Below, in pieces: positions 7,451 to 13,959 of a stretch of DNA of 17,786 bases. The stretch is from Clostridium sp. UBA3947 (GTDB taxonomy: Bacteria; Bacillota; Clostridia; Clostridiales; Clostridiaceae), in assembly GCA_002385545.1 (NCBI GenBank), contig DGDR01000178.1, forward strand, positions 1 to 17,786. The letters run 5' to 3'. The stretch's first letter is position 1. The number at the start of each line of letters is the position of its first letter. The notes beneath the pieces are model-generated. The model was not told the origin of the DNA. It saw nothing but the letters and a program-made list of their open reading frames with translations, and searched no databases. A program made the position numbers and the translations under genes.

Positions 7451-7468
7451 GTGTGTTCCTAAACACAC
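7451..7468. promoter_or_regulatory. Perfect inverted repeat at the glgP transcription start, candidate operator
   Basis: GTGTGTT (7451-7457) and AACACAC (7462-7468) are perfectly inverted around CCTA. The -10 box ends at 7475, so the repeat covers the predicted start site and first transcribed bases. It could be a repressor site or a small 5' hairpin. The binding factor is unknown. Confidence 0.45.
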
Positions 7469-7474
7469 TTTTCT

Positions 7475-7504
7475 ATTATACTACAAAACTTGCCAAGGTT
7501 TCAA
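7475..7504 (-). promoter_or_regulatory. Predicted sigma-A promoter of glgP
   Basis: On the minus strand, -35 TTGAAA (7499-7504) and a perfect -10 TATAAT (7475-7480) are 18 bases apart, about 50 bases before the glgP ATG. Confidence 0.65.
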
Positions 7505-7750
7505 GGAATCAATGATTATGTATATCAGTTCCTGCAAACCATTGATATATCAAGGATTACATTATTTTAATTAACAAATTATATGTGCAATACGTGTAAT
7601 ATTGTATAATTTACCAAAAATATATCAAAAATATTATAATAAATGCAAAAAACTTTTGCTTATATTAAAAGAGCGTTTTGTGATAAAATATTAAGAATAG
7701 TTCATAAGCACAATATAGAGAAAAGAATTTTTTTGAATAAATTTTCATAA

Positions 7751-7784
7751 GTAAAATTCCCGTAATTATTTAATTACGGGAATT
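7751..7784 (-). terminator. Terminator overlapping the 3' end of the small secreted-protein gene
   Basis: AATTCCCGTAATTA (7755-7768) and TAATTACGGGAATT (7771-7784) are a perfect 14-bp palindrome. On the minus strand it is followed by TTTTAC. The descending arm includes the last codons and the TAA stop of the gene ending at 7774. Confidence 0.8.
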
Positions 7785-8280
7785 CATGCTTAGGGGCTGA
7801 TGAGATTTCTGCAATTTTCCAAGGAGAATCCTTATGTTCTTTAATAACAAGTATTTTTTGGTTATAAACGCCATCTTTTAGATAAGGTCCTGTAGAATTA
7901 TTTGTTTCGTACTTTATTTCAGCGTAATAAACCTTGTAGTCATAAAGACTTTCTAGGCTCATTTTAGTGTCTGGACGTAGTGTTGAAGTTTTATCGGCTA
8001 AAATGTATATGGTCATATTTTCAATGTTGCGTAAAGGGACACGGTTTCCTACAGAATAAGAGGCGGCTATTGATCCATCTAGCAAATCTAAGGCTGACTC
8101 ATAATCCTTCGCATTTATTTTTTCAGAGAATTTCCGGATGGTATCTGCTGACTCATCACCTTGAGGGTTTGATAATTCCACTGCATAAACCTTTGTTGCC
8201 CTGATGTTAAAGGTAGTAAAAAAGGTGGATGATAAAAGAGAAATAATAAATATTTGCATCAAATATCCTATTCTTTTCAT
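7774..8280 (-). CDS. Small secreted protein, possibly DUF4829/NTF2-like
   Basis: The protein has 168 residues. The N-terminus (K2, R3, then a hydrophobic core at about 5-24) and V-Y-A at 31-33 look like a Sec signal peptide cleaved after A33; there is no lipobox cysteine. The mature part has an alpha segment (DTIRKFSEKINAKDYESALDLL, about 46-67) followed by alternating beta-like strands, including an Y-K-V-Y-Y-A-E-I-K-Y strand and a C-terminal K-I-L-V-I-K-E strand with S-P-W-K-I-A-E-I. This layout resembles the cone-shaped NTF2-like/DUF4829 proteins of Clostridium; the family assignment is from memory and tentative. SD AGGAGG lies at 8285-8290, 4 bases before the ATG. Monocistronic, unknown function, probably extracellular. 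Confidence 0.75.
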   Translation of the reverse strand: MKRIGYLMQIFIISLLSSTFFTTFNIRATKVYAVELSNPQGDESADTIRKFSEKINAKDYESALDLLDGSIAASYSVGNRVPLRNIENMTIYILADKTSTLRPDTKMSLESLYDYKVYYAEIKYETNNSTGPYLKDGVYNQKILVIKEHKDSPWKIAEISSAPKHEFP

Positions 8281-8606
8281 ATATCCTCCTGTGTTAAGGC
8301 AATCAGTTTATATTTTTAGGGTGCTAGTATTGGGTGCTCATGTGTATTTTCTCCTAAATCAACAGAATAATACATATAATTTGAAGGATTTAAAACTAAT
8401 TATAAGATTTTGCTTCCATTATCAAACTTGGAGTAGCCATTTCTAGAAAAGGATTAGTGTTATTATAAAATTAGCAAAATAATTATAAAATGACTTTTAA
8501 ATTTCTAAATTTAGTTATATAATTTTTAAAAAGAAACAAATTTGTCTCAGTTTTTCTTATTAAGGTGACAAATTTAAAAGAATAAGTTGAAAAGAGGGGG
8601 CTTAAT
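8281..8606. other. Divergent intergenic region before leuC
   Basis: These 326 bases lie between the secreted-protein gene (-) and leuC (+) and contain no supportable gene. GGGTGCT is directly repeated at 8319-8325 and 8332-8338. A perfect TATAAT at 8518-8523 could be the leuC -10, but no good -35 box is visible at the right distance. The 3' part forms the leuC leader with an inverted repeat (separate entry). No T-box elements were seen. Confidence 0.5.
8538..8575 (+). promoter_or_regulatory. Inverted repeat in the leuC leader
   Basis: AAATTTGTC (8538-8546) and GACAAATTT (8567-8575) are a perfect 9-bp inverted repeat with a 20-base spacer, ending 17 bases before the SD (AGAGGGGG, 8593-8600). 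It is not a terminator, as no U tract follows. It could be an operator pair or an mRNA stem that affects translation. Confidence 0.4.
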
Positions 8607-9893
8607 ATGGGGAAAACGTTAGCTGAAAAAATATTTGATGCGCATAGGGTGGATAGTCCTTTCCCTGACACACATGTGTTAAAATTAGACAGAGTATTCT
8701 GTCATGAAATTACCACACCAATTGCTATTACAGATCTTATGGCAAGAGGTATGGATAGAGTTTTTGATCCTACTAAGATTAAGGCGGTTATTGACCATGT
8801 AACACCAGCCAAGGATTCAAAAACTGCTGAGCAGGGTAAAATCCTTAGAGATTGGGCAAGAAGACATGGCATAAAGGATTTCTTTGATATAGGAAGAAAT
8901 GGTGTATGTCATGCTATTTTCCCAGAGAAGGGCTTTGTAAGACCTGGTTACACAGTTATCATGGGTGACTCACATACTTGTACTCATGGAGCCTTTGGAG
9001 CTTTTGCCGCTGGTGTAGGAACTACTGACCTAGAGGTAGGTATACTCAAAGGGGTATGTGCTTTCCGTACACCAAAGACAATAAAAATTGTTCTTAAGGG
9101 TAATTTGAAGCCAGGAGTTTATGCAAAAGACCTTATACTTTTCATTATTAGAGAGCTTACTGTAAATGGTGCAACAAATAAGGTTATAGAGTTCACTGGA
9201 CCAGTAATTGATGCAATGTCTATGGAAGGACGTATGACACTATGTAACATGGCCATCGAAGCTGGTGGTACCTGTGGAGTATGCTATCCAGATATGACTA
9301 CCGTAGAATATTTATGGCCATTTATTAAGGATGAATTTGCCACAAAGGAAGATGCCTTGAAGGAATACTCAAAATGGGTTTCTGATGAGGATGCGGTTTA
9401 CGAAAAGGTATATGAATATGACGTATCAGAACTTGAGCCTATGGTTACCTTTGGCTATAAGCCTGATCAAGTAAAGACAGTAAGAGAAATGGAAGGTACA
9501 AAGGTTGACCAGGTTTATATAGGAAGCTGTACAAATGGACGTATTGAGGACTTGAGAGTTGCAGCGCAAGTGCTAAAGGGTAAAAAGATAAGCGATAATG
9601 TAAGGGCTATTGTAAGTCCAGCTACTCCATTTGTTTATACTCAAGCCTTAAAGGAAGGAATTATTGAGATATTCCAAGAGGCAGGCTTCTGTGTTACAAA
9701 CCCAACCTGCGGTGCTTGTCTTGGAATGAGCAATGGTGTACTAGCTGAAGGTGAAGTTTGTGCATCTACTACAAACCGTAACTTTAACGGCAGAATGGGA
9801 AAGGGTGGTATGGTCCATCTTATGAGTCCTGCAACTGCTGCAGCTACAGCCATTGAAGGAAAAATAACAAATTCTGAAATTTATCAAGCTTAG
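8607..9893 (+). CDS. leuC: 3-isopropylmalate dehydratase-type large subunit (aconitase superfamily)
   Basis: This is the large subunit of a two-subunit [4Fe-4S] hydro-lyase, acting in the cytosol with the protein encoded next. The cluster ligands are C308 in I-G-S-C-T-N-G and C368/C371 in N-P-T-C-G-A-C. Further signatures are M-G-D-S-H-T-C-T-H-G-A-F-G at about 119-131 and S-T-T-N-R-N-F-N-G-R-M-G at about 387-398. The 428-residue length fits the archaeal/clostridial LeuC2 type rather than the ~466-residue enterobacterial form. Enzymes of this subtype act on isopropylmalate, but relatives use homoaconitate, citramalate, dimethylmalate or citrate. leuA and leuB are not adjacent, so the substrate is not fixed by context. 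SD AGAGGGGG lies 6 bases before the ATG. It is cotranscribed with the small subunit, which starts 15 bases after its stop. Confidence 0.88.
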   Translation: MGKTLAEKIFDAHRVDSPFPDTHVLKLDRVFCHEITTPIAITDLMARGMDRVFDPTKIKAVIDHVTPAKDSKTAEQGKILRDWARRHGIKDFFDIGRNGVCHAIFPEKGFVRPGYTVIMGDSHTCTHGAFGAFAAGVGTTDLEVGILKGVCAFRTPKTIKIVLKGNLKPGVYAKDLILFIIRELTVNGATNKVIEFTGPVIDAMSMEGRMTLCNMAIEAGGTCGVCYPDMTTVEYLWPFIKDEFATKEDALKEYSKWVSDEDAVYEKVYEYDVSELEPMVTFGYKPDQVKTVREMEGTKVDQVYIGSCTNGRIEDLRVAAQVLKGKKISDNVRAIVSPATPFVYTQALKEGIIEIFQEAGFCVTNPTCGACLGMSNGVLAEGEVCASTTNRNFNGRMGKGGMVHLMSPATAAATAIEGKITNSEIYQA

Positions 9894-9908
9894 TCAGTGG
9901 AGGGAAAA

Positions 9909-10433
9909 ATGAAGAATTTTAGTGGGAAAGTTTTATTTTTAGATAGAAGTGATATAAATACAGATGAAATCATTCCAGCAAAGTATTTAACTGAGATTAC
10001 TAAAGAGGCCTTGAAGCCTTATCTATTGGAGGATTTAGCCCTTCAAGGCTTTAATCCAAGAGAGGATGTTAAGGACAAGACTGTAATTGTAACAAGATCA
10101 AACTTTGGTTGCGGTTCCTCTAGAGAACATGCTCCATGGGCTTTAGAAGTTAACGGAATCAATGTAGTTATAGCAGAAAACTTTGCAAGAATATTTAGAC
10201 AGAACATGTATAACTGTGGTATGTTCGCTATAGAATTGCCAAAGGAAAAAATTGATTATCTCTTTGATAACTATGCTGATAAAGATACCACAATAGAAAT
10301 TGACGTGGAAAATGACAAAATTATCGTAAAAGCAGCAGACAAAACCGATACAATAGATTTTCAAGTAGGAGAGTTTGACAAAACCTTAATTAAAGAAGGT
10401 GGCTGGGTAGGCTACGCTAATAAGCATTATTAA
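9909..10433 (+). CDS. leuD: 3-isopropylmalate dehydratase-type small subunit
   Basis: The protein has 174 residues, the swivel-domain subunit that closes over the Fe-S active site of the LeuC-type partner. Visible motifs are D-R-S-D-I-N-T-D-E-I-I-P-A-K-Y-L (12-27) and the phosphate/carboxylate-binding loop G-C-G-S-S-R-E-H-A-P-W-A-L (67-79). The substrate-selecting loop after P-A reads K-Y-L-T-E-I-T, not the Y-L-R-T of well-studied isopropylmalate enzymes or the Y-L-V-Y of homoaconitase, so specificity cannot be read from it directly. ATG 9909 is chosen as start because SD TGGAGGG lies at 9898-9904; an in-frame GTG at 9897 lies at or before that SD and is less likely. A strong terminator follows at 10463, ending a two-gene operon. 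Confidence 0.88.
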   Translation: MKNFSGKVLFLDRSDINTDEIIPAKYLTEITKEALKPYLLEDLALQGFNPREDVKDKTVIVTRSNFGCGSSREHAPWALEVNGINVVIAENFARIFRQNMYNCGMFAIELPKEKIDYLFDNYADKDTTIEIDVENDKIIVKAADKTDTIDFQVGEFDKTLIKEGGWVGYANKHY

Positions 10434-10462
10434 AAATTACATTAGCAATTCCAAACTAAGCT

Positions 10463-10495
10463 AAAAATAGCGGCAAGACCTTTGTCGCTATTTTT
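10463..10495 (+). terminator. Terminator of leuCD operon
   Basis: AAAAATAGCGGCAA (10463-10476) and TTGTCGCTATTTTT (10482-10495) form a 14-bp stem with one G-U pair and a 5-base loop. The T run is part of the stem, so it is symmetrical. Confidence 0.88.
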
Positions 10496-10541
10496 AAGTA
10501 TGTAAAAATATATTTTTGACTATCTCAAAGGGGGGATATTC

Positions 10542-11267
10542 TTGGATAAAGCTGTTTTATCAAAAAGAACCTATACATTAGGATTAGTTTTAAAGCTAGG
10601 CACAATTCTCTCTTGCGTTATAGGATTAATCTTTCAGGTAATTGAATGGAATAGTGTATATATAGGGCCTAATAGTACGTTATTATATTTTACAACCCAA
10701 AGCAATATATGGATTGCTGCTATTTGCCTAGTATTTCTTATTATTGATATAAAAGCAAAGGGTAAGAGAGAAATAAGTAATTGGCTTTATATTATTAAGT
10801 TTATGTTTACTGTAGCAATTATGCTTACCTTTATTGTATTTGCAGTTTTACTTACACCATTGCAGGAAAGGAACTATCTGCTTTCAGTAACTAATATTTG
10901 CCTTCACAACATAACACCTATTTTTGGAATTGCTGATTTTATAGTTTGTGACTATGGATTCTTGAGCAAAAAGAGATACGTTTTATTAGGGACTATCTTG
11001 CCTCTTATTTACTGCATCGTGACCTTGCTCCTATCCTTTAGTGGAGTAACCTATGGTGAGGATTCCAGTGGCGCCACTAGAATAGTTCCATATTTCTTCT
11101 TAGATTACAAAAAGCTTGGCTGGTTCTCTATTAGTGACAACGGCTATGGAGTGCTAATTTGGGTGCTGATTATAACAGTTTTAGTATTGGCTATGGGGGC
11201 TGCATTGCTGGCTATAAGTTACCTCCGGGGTACGCGATATATGTCGAAATCACAAGAACAACAGTAA
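10542..11267 (+). CDS. Pr6Pr / AIG1-like (FAR-17a) six-helix membrane protein
   Basis: The 241-residue integral membrane protein has six predicted helices at about 13-33, 48-70, 82-104, 113-135, 145-167 and 202-228. Y-F-T-T-Q-S-N at 49-55 and C-L-H-N-I-T-P at 120-126 followed by D132 match the pattern of bacterial Pr6Pr proteins, a branch of the FAR-17a/AIG1/ADTRP superfamily. In the eukaryotic members a membrane threonine and a histidine hydrolyse fatty-acid esters of hydroxy fatty acids; T51 (or T52) and H122 are the candidate counterparts here. That function is inference for this protein. Translation starts at TTG 10542, preceded by a very strong SD (AAAGGGGGG, 10527-10535) 6 bases upstream. 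No promoter is clear between the leuD terminator and this gene. It is convergent with yhgE, with a shared terminator at 11383. Confidence 0.72.
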   Translation: MDKAVLSKRTYTLGLVLKLGTILSCVIGLIFQVIEWNSVYIGPNSTLLYFTTQSNIWIAAICLVFLIIDIKAKGKREISNWLYIIKFMFTVAIMLTFIVFAVLLTPLQERNYLLSVTNICLHNITPIFGIADFIVCDYGFLSKKRYVLLGTILPLIYCIVTLLLSFSGVTYGEDSSGATRIVPYFFLDYKKLGWFSISDNGYGVLIWVLIITVLVLAMGAALLAISYLRGTRYMSKSQEQQ

Positions 11268-11313
11268 TCTTTAAAGAAAGTCGCAGGTACTGTTTGTCCA
11301 AAAAATTCTTATT

Positions 11314-11345
11314 CATCAACACTTTTTTGAAACAAAGCAACATAG
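11314..11345. repeat. Dispersed repeat, copy 2
   Basis: This matches 2057-2088 at 30 of 32 positions, differing at the 12th and 16th base. It is followed by a partial echo of its own end: AACAAAG then ATAG appears at 11331-11345 and again at 11353-11367. It lies between the Pr6Pr gene and the convergent yhgE gene and carries no ORF. Confidence 0.75.
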
Positions 11346-11382
11346 GCAAGAAAACAAAGTTATATAGCAAAAACCAATAAAG

Positions 11383-11430
11383 AAGCAAAAGGCTGTGGCA
11401 CTTCTATACAGTACCACAGCCTTTTTGCTT
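11383..11430. terminator. Bidirectional terminator between Pr6Pr and yhgE genes
   Basis: AAGCAAAAGGCTGTGG (11383-11398) pairs with CCACAGCCTTTTTGCTT (11414-11430) around a 15-base loop. A-rich and T-rich flanks on the two sides let it serve both convergent genes; the yhgE stop is only 3 bases away. Confidence 0.9.
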
Positions 11431-11433
11431 TAT

Positions 11434-13770
11434 TTAAGCGGCTAAACCGCTATCTATAGCTTCATTTATAGCTTCGCCCTTTCGAATGAAAATCATATTT
11501 ACTGCCATGAATATTAGACCAAAGGCTGCTATTATTATGGCATCCTTTATTAGCAAGCTAGTATTCATATTAAATGAGAATAAAAGCTCTCTTAAAGCAC
11601 TGACTGAGTAGGTAAAGGGGAGGAAAGTGCTTATTCCCTTAAAGAAGCCTGGCAATACTTCCATTGGGAAGGTACCGGCATCGGAGCAAAGCTGAAGAAC
11701 CAATAAAACTACTGCGATAGCTTCACCAGCTAAGCCCAATAGATTAAAGAGAGCATATATTATAGTATCAAAGGACAAGGCCATAAGTATCAAAAATACA
11801 AACAACAGTGAAAGATTTGCTGGTTTAATACCAAGAAGTAAAACTACCCCGCCAAGTAGAATCGCCTGAACAATACCAATTAAAGCATAAGGAATGAATT
11901 TGCCTATGGTAAGCTCAAGCCTATTCAAATCTTTATAGTTCTTATTCTTTATTTTTATAGCAAAGAGCATAAAGACTGCACCGAGCCATAAGGATATTGG
12001 AAGGAAATAAGGGGCAAGTCCTGAACCATAGTTGTTAGCAGTTCCAATAGTCTTTTCTGATACCTTTACTGGTTCTGCTATAAAGTCTCCCAAATCCTCA
12101 CTACTTGATTTTATATTGTCATCTATTTCTTTTATACCCTCTGTTAGACCGTCCTGCAATTGGGAGGTGCCATCCTGCAAGGAAGCTATTCCGTCCGTTA
12201 GCTTATTTGAACCCTCTTTTAGCTTGCCTACACCAGAAGCGAGAGTTGGTATCTTAGAATCAAGTTCCTTTGTACCATCCTTTAAGGCTGATGAACCATC
12301 ATATAATTTAGATGCAGCTTCTGTAAGAGCAGGCATACTGGAATTTAAAGCGTTTAAGCCATTATACATTTTTGAAGCACCTGTGTTTAACTGAGATATT
12401 CCAGAAGCTAATTGATTTGTACCATCTACATAGCTGGTAACACCTGTTGTAAAGGGAGTTAGAGCAGAGTTTTTAAAGCTGTTTAGTCCTGCATTAAAGC
12501 TAGCTACTGCAGATTCCTGATTATTTAGATCAAGTTGATTAGAGAGATTTTCGGTTCCTGCAACTAAGCTATCTAAACCATTCTGAAGTTGTTTAATTGC
12601 CTTGTTATTATCTTCACTGCTTGCGGCTTGAGCTTTTACTCCTTGTAGAGTTGCTATAAGTACCTGTAGATTCTGGTCAGTGGCTTCTGATGGATGTTCA
12701 GCTAAATAAGCTCTTAAGCTAGCTTCTGCGGCTGTTAAGGCAGTTGCTAGATTTTCTTGTTTTTCTGCTGTAGTAGTAATTAAGGAATTTACGCCATCTC
12801 TTACCTGCACAGAACCGTCCTTTAGCTGATCTGCTCCATTTTTTAAGCCGTTGGCTAGATTTTTATAGCCAGGAAGCACCTGACTTTCATAAGCATCATT
12901 TACCTTAGTAGCACCATCTTTTAAGTTTTTAGAATTAGCTGTAAGTTTATCTGCACCTGCCTTAGCAGTGGTAGCCCCTTCTTGCAAAGCTTTTACTCCC
13001 TCAGAAAGCTTATTGGTGGAATCAGACAAAAGAGGCATTTTAGAATTAAAGGCTGACAAGCCATCATTTAGTTTAGCAGAGCCATCCGCTAGGCTAGTTA
13101 CGCCTTCTTGAAGGAGGGGGACCTGATCATTTAGCTTGCTTAAGCCTTCTGAAAGCTCTTTTCCACCGTCATAAAGCTGCTTTTCTCCGTCTGCAAGCTG
13201 GGATGCTCCGTCAGAAGCTTTTTGTAGGCCATCTTTTAGTTCATAAATTGTGTCAAAAGCCACTTCACCGTAGTTTTTAGAGATACTTTTATTTATTTCT
13301 TTTAGAATCTCATTCTTAATATTATCAGAGATTTTAGTTCCTATATAATTTTTCTTGTTGTTTACTATATAGTTTAGCTTTGGATTTATTACTGTTCCAT
13401 TTTTAGCATTAACTATGTTTTGTGAAAAATCCTCGGGAATTTCAATTATTGCAAAGTATTTATCATCATTAAGACCTTGCTCTGCAGTAGTGCTGTCAAC
13501 AAACTCAAAGCCCACCTCTGAATTATCCTTTAGGTTATCAACAAGATCCATGCCGTAATTTTTACTTTCATCATTTAATAAAGCACCCTTGTCATTGTTT
13601 ACTACGGCAATAGGATAATTTTTCAAATCCCCATAGGGGTCCCAATAAGCCTTTAAGTAAAGAAAGCTATAAAGCAGGGGAATAGCTATTACTGCAAATA
13701 TAGCGATTATTTTTATTTTGTTTTTTCCTAAAGATTTAAGCTCATCCTTAGTAATTTGAAATAAACCCAT
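11434..13770 (-). CDS. YhgE/Pip-family membrane protein with DG-repeat stalk
   Basis: The protein has 778 residues. Layout: one N-terminal helix (about 18-38); the YhgE/Pip N-terminal extracytoplasmic domain (Y-P-I-A-V-V-N-N-D-K-G near 52-62); a long stalk from about 175 to 570 rich in D-G/E-G/S-G heptad-like repeats; then five or six helices at about 588-606, 626-648, 652-678, 682-700 and 741-763 with the ABC-2-like F-P-x-E-V-L-P block near 701-707. The family includes B. subtilis YhgE, lactococcal Pip and, more distantly, YueB/EsaA (phage receptors or type VII secretion parts). A phage-receptor or export role here is only by analogy. SD AAGGAGG lies at 13779-13785, 8 bases before the ATG. 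It has its own promoter with a TetR-type operator, and the tetR gene lies directly upstream on the same strand. Confidence 0.88.
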   Translation of the reverse strand: MGLFQITKDELKSLGKNKIKIIAIFAVIAIPLLYSFLYLKAYWDPYGDLKNYPIAVVNNDKGALLNDESKNYGMDLVDNLKDNSEVGFEFVDSTTAEQGLNDDKYFAIIEIPEDFSQNIVNAKNGTVINPKLNYIVNNKKNYIGTKISDNIKNEILKEINKSISKNYGEVAFDTIYELKDGLQKASDGASQLADGEKQLYDGGKELSEGLSKLNDQVPLLQEGVTSLADGSAKLNDGLSAFNSKMPLLSDSTNKLSEGVKALQEGATTAKAGADKLTANSKNLKDGATKVNDAYESQVLPGYKNLANGLKNGADQLKDGSVQVRDGVNSLITTTAEKQENLATALTAAEASLRAYLAEHPSEATDQNLQVLIATLQGVKAQAASSEDNNKAIKQLQNGLDSLVAGTENLSNQLDLNNQESAVASFNAGLNSFKNSALTPFTTGVTSYVDGTNQLASGISQLNTGASKMYNGLNALNSSMPALTEAASKLYDGSSALKDGTKELDSKIPTLASGVGKLKEGSNKLTDGIASLQDGTSQLQDGLTEGIKEIDDNIKSSSEDLGDFIAEPVKVSEKTIGTANNYGSGLAPYFLPISLWLGAVFMLFAIKIKNKNYKDLNRLELTIGKFIPYALIGIVQAILLGGVVLLLGIKPANLSLLFVFLILMALSFDTIIYALFNLLGLAGEAIAVVLLVLQLCSDAGTFPMEVLPGFFKGISTFLPFTYSVSALRELLFSFNMNTSLLIKDAIIIAAFGLIFMAVNMIFIRKGEAINEAIDSGLAA

Positions 13771-13797
13771 ACCTCATCCTCCTTTTAAGGTATTTAT

Positions 13798-13811
13798 ACT
13801 GACTGGTCAGT
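13798..13811. promoter_or_regulatory. Palindromic TetR-type operator at the yhgE promoter
   Basis: ACTGAC and GTCAGT are perfect 6-bp arms around a central TG. The site starts 11 bases downstream of the -10 box, covering the likely transcription start of yhgE, the classic place for a repressor. The TetR gene next door is the obvious candidate binder. Confidence 0.7.
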
Positions 13812-13821
13812 TCATATATAT

Positions 13822-13850
13822 TTTATAGTACTTTTTGTTGAATAAATCAA
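13822..13850 (-). promoter_or_regulatory. Predicted sigma-A promoter of yhgE
   Basis: On the minus strand, -35 TTGATT (13845-13850) and -10 TATAAA (13822-13827) are 17 bases apart, and the operator lies just downstream. The start codon is about 50 bases further on. Confidence 0.65.
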
Positions 13851-13920
13851 GTAGGGAATTATAAGTCTAATGGGAAGAATTATGTTACTGGATACGATTA
13901 CATGAAATGTAAAGGTCTAA

Positions 13921-13959
13921 AAAGAAAAAAATCAGGCTTATATGTAAAACCTGATTTTT
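13921..13959 (-). terminator. Terminator of the tetR gene, overlapping its stop codon
   Basis: AAAAATCAGG (13927-13936) pairs with CCTGATTTTT (13950-13959) around a 13-base loop. On the minus strand the hairpin runs into TTTTTTCTTT. The first arm on that strand includes two bases of the stop codon (13958-13960), so tetR and yhgE are separate transcription units. Confidence 0.85.

Larger units (their letters stand above)
7423..7773. other. Intergenic region between glgP and the small secreted-protein gene
   Basis: These 351 bases are very AT-rich with no supportable gene. The part next to glgP holds its promoter and a perfect palindrome (see separate entries). TATATCA (7521-7527) and TGATATA (7543-7549) are inverted. 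An imperfect 13-bp inverted repeat spans 7576-7612: AAATTATA plus CAATA pairing with TATTG plus TATAATTT, with a 4-base bulge. No riboswitch or RNA gene was recognised. The far end holds the terminator of the upstream minus-strand gene. Confidence 0.6.

Noticed and set aside
7980..8446. Plus-strand ORFs of 74 and 80 residues
   Set aside because: They lie antisense to the secreted-protein gene or in its upstream region, have low-complexity translation and lack credible start signals.
8460..8606. T-box leader before leuC
   Set aside because: The leader is too short, and neither the conserved T-box sequence nor a terminator/antiterminator pair is visible.
11159..11380. 73-residue ORF overlapping the end of the Pr6Pr gene
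   Set aside because: It is a frame shadow of the Pr6Pr coding sequence running into the dispersed repeat; no SD and no protein-like tail.
12032..12394. 120-residue plus-strand ORF
   Set aside because: It is antisense to the repetitive YhgE stalk; its apparent regularity reflects the repeats on the other strand.
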